6,062 bases of DNA from Wenzhouxiangella sp. (GTDB lineage: Bacteria > Pseudomonadota > Gammaproteobacteria > Xanthomonadales > Wenzhouxiangellaceae), in contig JAASTB010000144.1 in NCBI GenBank assembly GCA_021767625.1, positions 1 to 6,062 of the forward strand, written 5' to 3'. Position numbers and translations under genes: made by a program. Below are positions 1 to 5,566 of the stretch, piece by piece; within the stretch, counting starts at the first letter, position 1; every line of letters begins with the position of its first letter. A model generated the notes under the pieces. The model was not told the origin of the DNA. It made no database searches and was given only the letters and a program-made list of their open reading frames with translations.

Positions 1-246
1 GAGCGAACCTATTTCTCCTTTTACGAATCCTCCCTGGCCCTGTACCGCGGCCAGTACCCGCTGTTCGGGCATTTCCGCGCGATGAGCGCCAAGACGATCT
101 GGGACTACGCCTACTACTGGGGCGTGCTGGCGCTGTTGTTCTTCGCGCGGCGCACCACCGACATGGCCTTCATCGCCCGCCACGGTGCCGAACTCGACCG
201 CCTGCGCGCCGTCAACGTCGAGATCCAGGCGATGTTCCGCCGCTGA
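1..246 (+). CDS. C-terminal part of a probable FAD-dependent halogenase-like oxidoreductase (5' truncated by window edge)
   Basis: Reading frame 1 is open from the first base to a TGA at 244-246 and gives 81 residues, so the start and any FAD-binding domain lie outside the window. Visible features are an aromatic segment near residues 33-48 (WDYAYYWGVLALLFF), followed by a basic, helical tail ending in FRR. I recall similar tyrosine/tryptophan-rich C-termini in flavin-dependent halogenase-like proteins of aryl polyene and resorcinol clusters, but the diagnostic motifs are not here, so the family call is tentative. Third codon positions are mostly G or C. The same frame continues coding-like beyond the TGA to 567, so this stop may be a nonsense mutation, possibly of a tryptophan codon, rather than the native end. 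The orientation is opposite to the chorismatase gene that follows. A different FAD-dependent oxidoreductase or a membrane-associated protein is possible. Confidence 0.6.
   Translation, partial: ERTYFSFYESSLALYRGQYPLFGHFRAMSAKTIWDYAYYWGVLALLFFARRTTDMAFIARHGAELDRLRAVNVEIQAMFRR
244..246 (+). other. In-frame TGA interrupting a continuous coding-like frame
   Basis: The codons before the stop read Phe-Arg-Arg. After it the frame continues Ala-Glu-Ala-Glu-Pro-Asn with no further stop for 106 codons. A single TGG to TGA change would convert a tryptophan into this stop. Possible explanations are a genuine nonsense mutation, a sequencing or assembly error, or a native end followed by a separate small gene. 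I see no obvious selenocysteine-insertion hairpin just downstream, and I do not propose recoding. Confidence 0.45.
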
Positions 247-279
247 GCCGAAGCCGAACCGAACGACGGGGCGCCGGGC

Positions 280-567
280 GTGCTGGTCGACCAGTCGGCA
301 TCGCCGCTGCTCGTGCGGCTCAACCGGGAACTGACCGAAGTGGAAGGTGAATCCGACGAGGCCCTGGGCGAGCGGCTCGGTCGCAATGCCGACATGCTGC
401 ACGCCCTGGCCCTGCAGCTGCGTGCGATCGCGCCGCGGTCGGTCCATACCGAATTGACCGCCGCCGACGAAGCGCGAGGCATCGAGGAAGACTTGCTCGC
501 CGGCCTGCCCCGGGAACTGGTCGAAGGGCCCGAAGCGGTCGAGGACGCCCTGGTCAGCTCCGGTTGA
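280..567 (+). CDS. Small ORF in frame with the preceding gene; possibly its detached C-terminal segment
   Basis: This frame is open from 247 to a TGA at 565-567. The first usable start is a GTG at 280-282, giving 95 residues. No good Shine-Dalgarno sequence precedes it. The protein is acidic and probably all helical (for example residues 10-22 and 36-50), with no motif I recognise. Third-position G/C is high along the whole frame, including the 33 bases between the TGA at 244 and the GTG, which argues for real plus-strand coding rather than an antisense shadow. Because it is in phase with the upstream gene, the simplest reading is that it is the C-terminus of that protein, separated by one stop codon. 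An independent small gene is the alternative. Its 3' end overlaps the convergent chorismatase gene by 14 bases. Confidence 0.5.
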   Translation: MLVDQSASPLLVRLNRELTEVEGESDEALGERLGRNADMLHALALQLRAIAPRSVHTELTAADEARGIEEDLLAGLPRELVEGPEAVEDALVSSG

Positions 568-1531
568 CCGCCTCGATTTCGACCAGCAGGTCCGAGCGGC
601 ACACGTCCCCGCGCAGGCCCGCCAGGCGCGCCGCCGGCCAGCGTCGGCGCAGGCGTTGCTCGATCAGCGGCCAGTCGGCGGCGTGGCGCACGTACACGCG
701 CAGCAGGCTGCCGTCGCCGAATTCCGCCAGACCCGGACGCCCGAGATCGCGGGCCGACTGCGCCATCAGCGATTCGAGATTGCGGATGATTTCCTCGAGC
801 TGCGCGGCCACGTCGTCCTCGTGCAGGGTGCGGTGCCCGACCACGCTGGCCGTGCCCGATATCATCAGCAGCGTGCCGTCGCCGGGTCCGGCGATGGCCG
901 TGGCGCGCGCAAACGACGGGCTGCGCGGGCCGTATTGCCGCGGATAACGATAGGCGCTGACCTGGCGCGGGTTCTCGATATTGATCCCCGGCTCGGGCGC
1001 GCACAGCAGGTAGACGCGAAGAAGCGGTTCGTCGCCGCCGATGGCGGTGCCCGCGCACAGCTCGCCGTCGCCGTAGCCGGCCTTTTCCAGCGCGGCCGCC
1101 CGCCCCAGGCAGAAGCGGCGATAGCGTTCGGCATCGCCGGCGCCGGCGTTGATGGCCGGCAGGTAATTCCAGGCCCGCAGCAACTGCCGGCAGCCGGCGG
1201 CCGCGGCCGCGGCCAGCAACCGGTCGTAGGCCGCCTCGACGGCGGCGGCCGGGTCGTCGGCCGGGTCGTCGGGCCACTCGAGCGCCAGGAACAGCAGGTC
1301 GCCGGCGCGGCGCCAGCCGAGGTCGTCGTCGCGGCCGGCCGAAACCGGCGCATCGACCGCCCAACGCTCATCGACCAGGTCACCGCCGAGCCACACCAGC
1401 CCACAGCCGGCCGCTTCCGGCCGGGCCCCGGCGAGCGCGAACTCGAACAGGGTCGAGTCGGTTCGCCCCCCGCCGGCCGCCTCGACGGTCACGCCCCCGG
1501 GCAGGTTCACGCGCGTGGGTTCATGCCGCAT
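554..1531 (-). CDS. xanB2: Chorismatase of the FkbO/Hyg5/XanB2 family, probable (3-)hydroxybenzoate synthase
   Basis: This enzyme removes pyruvate from chorismate to give a hydroxybenzoate, the aryl starter of xanthomonadin-type pigments. The 325-residue protein carries family blocks RAWNYLPAIN (119-128), IENPRQVSAYRYPRQYG (185-201), SGTAS (225-229) and a C-terminal LRGDVCRSDLLVEIE (306-320). From memory, Hyg5 uses Ala244, Cys327 and Glu334. Ala228, Cys311 and Glu318 here have exactly the same spacings (83 and 7), which points to the hydroxybenzoate-forming type rather than the FkbO hydrolytic type. I chose the ATG at 1531 because it overlaps the upstream gene's stop by 11 bases and follows a GGGG-containing ribosome-site-like stretch. 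The frame also allows a start at 1585, deep inside the upstream gene. It is the second gene of a minus-strand operon with the halogenase. Whether it makes 3-HBA only or also 4-HBA, as XanB2 does, cannot be told. Confidence 0.88.
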   Translation of the reverse strand: MRHEPTRVNLPGGVTVEAAGGGRTDSTLFEFALAGARPEAAGCGLVWLGGDLVDERWAVDAPVSAGRDDDLGWRRAGDLLFLALEWPDDPADDPAAAVEAAYDRLLAAAAAAGCRQLLRAWNYLPAINAGAGDAERYRRFCLGRAAALEKAGYGDGELCAGTAIGGDEPLLRVYLLCAPEPGINIENPRQVSAYRYPRQYGPRSPSFARATAIAGPGDGTLLMISGTASVVGHRTLHEDDVAAQLEEIIRNLESLMAQSARDLGRPGLAEFGDGSLLRVYVRHAADWPLIEQRLRRRWPAARLAGLRGDVCRSDLLVEIEAVNRS

Positions 1532-2825
1532 GGTCGAACCCCATCGCCGCATTCTGCCGCCGCTGGCGGCGGGCCCGGATGGCACCGGGCAGGTAGCGCA
1601 GGCTCAGCACCAGGTAGATCAGCCGGAACAGGCGGATCCGCCGGCGCACGCGGCCGTTGTCGTGCAGATCGCCGGCCAGCACGGAGATCACCGCCTGCCG
1701 CAGGCCGAAGACGTTGCGCGGATTGAGAAACAGGTGGCGCATGGCCGGCGCCGGAAAGCGATAGATGAACCAGCACAGCTCGCGCACGCCGCGACGCACC
1801 TTGCGGCGGTAGCGCCGGCGCGCAGCGGCGGCGGCACGCGCATCGCCGGCCAGTTCGGCGCGCACGATGTCGGCGCCCAGGCTGGCGCTGTACATGGCGA
1901 AGAACACGCCCGAGGAGAAGACGGGATCGACGAACATGCCGGCGTCGCCGACGAGCAGCCACTTCGGCCCCATCAGGCGGCTGGAGAAATAGGAGTAGTT
2001 GCCGGTGGCGGTAATCGGCGAGACCCGCTCGGCCGCCTTCATGCGTTCGGCCGCGTGCGGGTTGAGCGCAATCGTGTCGAAGAAGAAGCGCTCGACGTCG
2101 CGCCCGCGCTGGCGCAGGTATTCGGGATTGCAGACCGCGCCGACGCTCATCACGCCGTCGGCCAGGGGAATCATCCAGATCCAGCCGTGCTCGAACCAGT
2201 AGATGCTGATGTTGCCGGCTGCCTCGCCGGCGCGCCGCGGCACGTTACGGAAATGACCGTAGAGCGCCGCCGTCCCATGCTCACGGTTGCGCTGCTGAAG
2301 GTCGAAGCGTCTGGCCAGCATCGCATCGCGCCCGCTGGCGTCGACCACGAATCGCACCGAAAGCCGATGCTCGTCGCCGTCCCGGGCCACGGTGAGTTCC
2401 GGCTCGTCGGCGTCGAAGTCGATGTGCCTGACCCGCGCGCCCTCGAAGGTCCGCGCACCGCACTCGGCGGCATGCTCGAACAGCATCCGGTCGAACTCCG
2501 AGCGGCGCACCTGCCAGGCGTGGCCGCAGCCTTCCGGCACCTCGAGGGCCTCGTCGAAGCGGATTTCGTGACGATGCTCCTCGGCCTCGTCGCCGGTGAA
2601 GTCCGCGCCCGGCTTGAACACGCCCAGGCCGGCCAGGCGATCCTCCAGCCCCAGTTCGCGGATGATCTTCATGTTGTGCGGCAACAGCGACTCGCCGATA
2701 TGGAAGCGGGGATGTCCGTCCTTCTCCAGCAGCACGACCGTGTGCCCGTCGCGCGCCAGCAGGCTGGCCATGGTCGAGCCGGCCGGACCGCCGCCGATCA
2801 CAGCGACATCCGCCCGCCGCGGCAT
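1521..2825 (-). CDS. Flavin-dependent halogenase homologue (tryptophan-halogenase family)
   Basis: This FAD-binding monooxygenase-fold protein is predicted to use reduced flavin, oxygen and halide to form a halogenating species, probably acting on an aryl group of the pathway. From the ATG at 2825 it has 434 residues. The dinucleotide-binding GGGPAGS is at 11-17, HIGESLLP at 42-49, a KPGADF block at 71-76 where Lys71 sits like the catalytic lysine of phenolic halogenases, WIWMIP (the WxWxIP halogenase signature) at 215-220, and GDAGMFVDPVFSSG at 293-306. The tail (about 392-423) alternates basic and hydrophobic residues and may touch the membrane. Another ATG at 2882 would add 19 residues, but these codons are poor in third-position G/C and homologues usually start just before the GGGPAG motif. 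A TTG at 2942 is less likely. It is first in the operon, overlapping the chorismatase gene. A non-halogenating oxidoreductase of the same fold is the main alternative. Confidence 0.82.
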   Translation of the reverse strand: MPRRADVAVIGGGPAGSTMASLLARDGHTVVLLEKDGHPRFHIGESLLPHNMKIIRELGLEDRLAGLGVFKPGADFTGDEAEEHRHEIRFDEALEVPEGCGHAWQVRRSEFDRMLFEHAAECGARTFEGARVRHIDFDADEPELTVARDGDEHRLSVRFVVDASGRDAMLARRFDLQQRNREHGTAALYGHFRNVPRRAGEAAGNISIYWFEHGWIWMIPLADGVMSVGAVCNPEYLRQRGRDVERFFFDTIALNPHAAERMKAAERVSPITATGNYSYFSSRLMGPKWLLVGDAGMFVDPVFSSGVFFAMYSASLGADIVRAELAGDARAAAAARRRYRRKVRRGVRELCWFIYRFPAPAMRHLFLNPRNVFGLRQAVISVLAGDLHDNGRVRRRIRLFRLIYLVLSLRYLPGAIRARRQRRQNAAMGFDHAA

Positions 2826-2889
2826 CTCGGCCGGGCGGGAAGGAGCAGAATGGCTATCGGGGGCGGCAGACGTATATGGCATCTTCCGT

Positions 2890-2895
2890 ATTATA
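2890..2895 (-). promoter_or_regulatory. Candidate -10 box for the halogenase-chorismatase operon
   Basis: Read on the minus strand, these bases are a perfect TATAAT in an otherwise GC-rich region. Transcription would begin near 2883, giving a leader of about 57 bases to the ATG at 2825, or almost no leader to the ATG at 2882. No good -35 hexamer lies 15-17 bases upstream, so an activator or another sigma factor may be needed. The box overlaps the plus-strand one. Confidence 0.4.
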
Positions 2896-2897
2896 AT
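2892..2897 (+). promoter_or_regulatory. Candidate -10 box for the carrier-protein operon
   Basis: A perfect TATAAT on the plus strand lies within the palindrome TATTATAATA (2889-2898). Transcription would start near 2904 and leave a leader of about 120 bases before the ATG at 3024. No recognisable -35 box is present 16-18 bases upstream. Because the minus-strand box shares four bases with it, polymerase probably cannot use both at once. Confidence 0.4.
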
Positions 2898-3010
2898 GTC
2901 GTTAACCCACTTGGCCGCCGCCGTCGACTGGCCGCGGCGCAATCCGTACCATCTCAGTCACGAAACCCGACGAACCCGGCGGGTCGGGCGCACGAGCCGT
3001 CGCAGCCGCC

Positions 3011-3018
3011 GGGAGGAG
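3011..3018 (+). promoter_or_regulatory. Strong Shine-Dalgarno sequence of the carrier-protein gene
   Basis: GGGAGGAG ends five bases before the ATG at 3024. It is the best ribosome-binding site in the window, fixes the start of the carrier protein, and suggests high translation of the first gene of the plus-strand operon. Confidence 0.75.
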
Positions 3019-3023
3019 CAGCA

Positions 3024-3299
3024 ATGAGTACACAACAGTCGCCGCAGGAACACGAACTGGCCGAACTGATCGTCAGCTCGCTCAACCTCGAGGACCTCTC
3101 GCCCGAGGAAATCGAACCCGACAAGCAGTTGTTCGGGGGCGAGTACGGCCTCGATTCGATCGACGCACTTGAACTGGCCGTGGCCATTTCCAAGCAGTAC
3201 GGCGTCCAGCTCAAGGCGGACGACGAACGCAACCGCCACGCCTTCGCCAACCTGCGTTCGCTCAACGAACACGTCCAGTCCCTGCGCGAGCAGGGTTGA
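3024..3299 (+). CDS. Acyl carrier protein of the aryl polyene pathway
   Basis: The 91-residue acidic protein has the carrier-protein motif GLDSIDALEL at residues 42-51. Ser45 is the expected 4'-phosphopantetheine attachment site, so growing acyl or aryl chains would be carried as thioesters in the cytoplasm. Predicted helices at about 8-22 and 46-57 fit the four-helix carrier fold, and the length is normal for a free-standing carrier. It opens the plus-strand operon after a strong ribosome-binding site. APE and xanthomonadin clusters often encode one or two such carriers (ApeE/ApeF, XanC); which one this matches is not decidable here. Its likely partners are the ligase and the dehydratase encoded just downstream. 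Confidence is high for the family and moderate for the exact role. Confidence 0.92.
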   Translation: MSTQQSPQEHELAELIVSSLNLEDLSPEEIEPDKQLFGGEYGLDSIDALELAVAISKQYGVQLKADDERNRHAFANLRSLNEHVQSLREQG

Positions 3300-3324
3300 C
3301 GGTTCACGCGGCCCCGGCCTCGTC

Positions 3325-3933
3325 ATGCCTCGCTGGCGCCTGATCGCCCTGGCCCTCTACCCGGCTCTGGTCTACGTCTCGCTCCACCTGGGACGGCCCG
3401 AGCTGCGGTCGCTGTGCCTGCCGCTGCTGGCGCTGCTGTTCCTGCCCCTGCTGCCCGGCTGGATCGGGCGCAGCGTCCTGATGGGCACCGCCCTGGCACT
3501 GGCCGGCATCGCGCTCTTCGCCCCCTCGCTGGCGCTGTGGCCGCCGGGGGTGATCTTCGTCGCCCTGGGCCTGTGGTTCGCCTCGACGCTACGAGGCGAC
3601 AGCACGCCGGTCATCGCGCGCTTCGCCGAACTGGTCCACGCAGGCAACGGCACCCAAGCGCCCGCTCATGCCGCCGGCTGGCTGCGCGCCTGGACCCTGG
3701 CCTGGGCGGCCGTGCTCGCGGGCATCGGCGCCGTGGCGCTGTGGCTGGCCGCCACCGACCAGGCACAGGCCTGGCTGATCTGGGTGGTGGCCGCGGCCCC
3801 GCTGATCATGCTGGCCACGCTCTGGTTCGAACTGCTGCTGCGGCGCTACCGCTTTCCCGAAGACGATCATCCCGGCCTGATCCGCTTCCTGCTGGACGTG
3901 ATCCGCATTCAGCCCCATCATTTCGCCCGATGA
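3325..3933 (+). CDS. COG4648-like integral membrane protein of aryl polyene clusters
   Basis: The 202-residue protein is very hydrophobic, with probably five or six membrane segments near residues 5-21, 30-46, 50-67, 71-87, 122-143 and 149-171. Between the fourth and fifth is a polar loop (88-118) with TLRGDSTPVIARFAELV, and after the last a conserved-looking FELLLRRYRFPEDDHPGLIRF stretch. From memory this pattern fits the uncharacterised membrane proteins found between the carrier protein and the ligase in APE clusters (ApeG-like, COG4648). The molecular function is unknown; a role in docking the pathway to the membrane or in pigment transfer is only a guess. The ATG at 3325 is 25 bases after the carrier-protein stop with a weak ribosome site. 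Its stop overlaps the ligase start as ATGA, implying translational coupling. Confidence 0.8.
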   Translation: MPRWRLIALALYPALVYVSLHLGRPELRSLCLPLLALLFLPLLPGWIGRSVLMGTALALAGIALFAPSLALWPPGVIFVALGLWFASTLRGDSTPVIARFAELVHAGNGTQAPAHAAGWLRAWTLAWAAVLAGIGAVALWLAATDQAQAWLIWVVAAAPLIMLATLWFELLLRRYRFPEDDHPGLIRFLLDVIRIQPHHFAR

Positions 3934-5261
3934 CCACGCTTCCCCTGACCACACGCTCGCTCGACGAGCTCGTCATGCTGCACGGCGGCGAGCCGGTCAG
4001 CGTCGGCCGCTTCGTCGCGCGTGCCGAGGCCCTGGCCGGGCAACTGCCGCCCGGGGCTCCGGTCATCAACCTGTGCCAGGACCGTCACGCCTTCAGCGTG
4101 ACCTTTGCCGCCGCCGTCGTGGCCGGCGGGAGCAACCTGCTGCCGGCCAACCGACTCAAGGCCACCGTTGACGAGCTGGTCGACAGCTTCGCCGGTGCCG
4201 TCGTAGTAGCCGACTGCCCCCTGGAAGGCTTCGCGGGCACCGTGATCGACCCGTCCGAGGCCCTCGACAGTCGGGAACAGGCCCAGCGCATTTCGCGCAT
4301 CCCCGCCGACCAGCGCGCAGCGGTGGTGTTCACCTCCGGCAGCACCGGGCGTGCCTCGCGCATCGAGAAACCCTGGCGAACGCTGCACGACAGCAGCCTG
4401 CTCAACCTGGCCCAGCTCGATCCGCCACAGGGTGCACGCGTGCTGGCCACCGTGCCGCCGCAGCACATGTGGGGGCTGGAGACCTCGGTGCTCATGCCCT
4501 GGTTCGGCGCCGTCACCGTTTCTTCCGCGCACCCCTTCTTCGTGGCCGACATCTGCCGGCAACTGGAAGAACTCGAGCAACCGCGCGTGCTGGTTTCCAC
4601 CCCGGTCCACCTGCGCGCGCTGGTCGAGTCGGGCATCGAGCTGCCCGACGTCGAACGCATCTACTCGGCCACGGCGCCCCTGAGCCGTTCGCTGGCGCGA
4701 CGGCTCGAGCGGCTCAGCGGGGCGGTGGTCACCGAGATCTACGGCTGCTCCGAAACCGGTTGCCTGGCCCGCCGCCAGACCGCGCGCGTGGCCGACTGGC
4801 AGCTGTTCGAGGCCTTCGAACTCACGCCCGAGGCCGACGGCACCGTGGCGCGCGCCGCCCACCTGCCCGGCCCCGTCCGGCTGATGGATCACCTGGAATT
4901 CCGCACTCGCGACAGCTTCCGCCTGCTCGGCCGGCAGAGCGACCTGGTCAACATCGCCGGCAAGCGCGGCTCCCTGGCCGAGCTCACGGGCGTGCTGCTC
5001 GACATCCCCGGCGTACTCGACGGGGTGATCTTCCAGCCGCCCGAAGACGAAGACGGCCCGGCACGGCGCCTGGCCGCCCTGGTCGTGGCTCCCAACCTGG
5101 AACCCGCCGACATCCGTCGCGCGCTGGGACGGCGCATCGACGCGGCCTTCATGCCCCGGCCGCTGCGCCTGGTCGAGAAGCTGCCACGCGCCGAGACCGG
5201 CAAGCTGCCGCGCCGCTCGTTGCTCCAGTTCTTCGCCCGAACCTGCAGGCAAGCCGGATGA
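3930..5261 (+). CDS. AMP-forming acyl/aryl ligase (ANL superfamily), probable hydroxybenzoate activator
   Basis: This 443-residue enzyme should adenylate the aryl acid and transfer it to the carrier protein or CoA. Visible ANL motifs are the phosphate loop FTSGSTG (134-140), YGCSETG (271-277), the hinge-region GRQSD (334-338) followed by NIAGKR (341-346), and the C-terminal ETGK with Lys425 in the place of the catalytic lysine of the second half-reaction. The usual Pro-Lys after the phosphate loop is absent; a lysine appears at 147 (EKPW) instead, which I believe is typical of the aryl polyene group. The protein is shorter than the usual 500-plus residues, also as expected for ApeH/XanA2-like ligases. 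It overlaps both neighbours by four bases (ATGA). With the chorismatase nearby, 3- or 4-hydroxybenzoate is the most likely substrate; a fatty acid or coumarate is less likely. Confidence 0.87.
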   Translation: MTTLPLTTRSLDELVMLHGGEPVSVGRFVARAEALAGQLPPGAPVINLCQDRHAFSVTFAAAVVAGGSNLLPANRLKATVDELVDSFAGAVVVADCPLEGFAGTVIDPSEALDSREQAQRISRIPADQRAAVVFTSGSTGRASRIEKPWRTLHDSSLLNLAQLDPPQGARVLATVPPQHMWGLETSVLMPWFGAVTVSSAHPFFVADICRQLEELEQPRVLVSTPVHLRALVESGIELPDVERIYSATAPLSRSLARRLERLSGAVVTEIYGCSETGCLARRQTARVADWQLFEAFELTPEADGTVARAAHLPGPVRLMDHLEFRTRDSFRLLGRQSDLVNIAGKRGSLAELTGVLLDIPGVLDGVIFQPPEDEDGPARRLAALVVAPNLEPADIRRALGRRIDAAFMPRPLRLVEKLPRAETGKLPRRSLLQFFARTCRQAG

Positions 5262-5566
5262 ATCCCGTCGACGTGATCTGCCGCATTCCCGCCGACCACC
5301 CGGCGCTGCCGGGCCACTTCCCGGACAATCCGGTGGTGCCCGGCGTGGTCCTGCTCGAACTGGTCCAGCGCCAGGCGCGCGTGCTGGCCGGCTTCCGCGA
5401 CGGGCCGACGCGCTGGCAACGGATCAAGTTCCTGCGTCCGGTGCGCCCGGAGCAGCCCATCCGCCTGCACATCGAAGGCGCGGCCGACCAGTTCTCCTTC
5501 ACCATCCGGACCGAGGACGGCGAGGCCGTCGCGCGCGGGCAGTGCCGTCATGGCCCACTGGCGTGA
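5258..5566 (+). CDS. Small hotdog-fold dehydratase (FabA/FabZ-like, ApeI-type)
   Basis: The 102-residue protein contains HPALPGHFPDNPVVPGVVLLE at 14-34, the FabZ-type active-site segment. His20 and Glu34 are 14 residues apart, the same spacing as the catalytic His and Glu of FabZ, so dehydration of 3-hydroxyacyl carrier thioesters is plausible. It is shorter than FabZ (about 140-150 residues), lacking the N-terminal part before the active site, as is common for APE-cluster members. The ATG at 5258 overlaps the ligase stop as ATGA. The 3' end overlaps the acyltransferase start by 17 bases. Such proteins may act alone or pair with another hotdog protein (ApeP-like) outside the window. A thioesterase-like role is the main alternative. 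Confidence 0.85.
   Translation: MNPVDVICRIPADHPALPGHFPDNPVVPGVVLLELVQRQARVLAGFRDGPTRWQRIKFLRPVRPEQPIRLHIEGAADQFSFTIRTEDGEAVARGQCRHGPLA

Noticed and set aside
114..1364. Long minus-strand frame (416 codons) across the first gene and the chorismatase
   Set aside because: It is extremely rich in Arg, Ser and Ala with no motif, and is a GC-rich shadow of the chorismatase and of the plus-strand frame.
656..1726. Plus-strand frame of 356 codons opposite the chorismatase
   Set aside because: Low-complexity Gly/Arg/Ala composition; the minus strand carries the chorismatase blocks.
2966..2988. Six-base inverted repeat (CCCGAC / GTCGGG) in the carrier-protein leader
   Set aside because: Short arms with an 11-base loop are common by chance in such GC-rich DNA, and there is no U-tract or known riboswitch pattern.
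1515..3023. Plus-strand open frame upstream of, and in phase with, the carrier protein
   Set aside because: It is antisense to the halogenase gene, which has clear family motifs. Only the part from the ATG at 3024 has a strong ribosome site and a carrier motif.
3414..3929. N-terminal extension of the ligase frame
   Set aside because: It overlaps the membrane-protein gene in another frame, is Arg/Ala/Gly-rich without motifs, and the ATGA junction at 3930 gives a better start.
3918..5252. Minus-strand frame of 444 codons opposite the ligase
   Set aside because: No recognisable motif; the opposite strand encodes all the expected ANL motifs in order.
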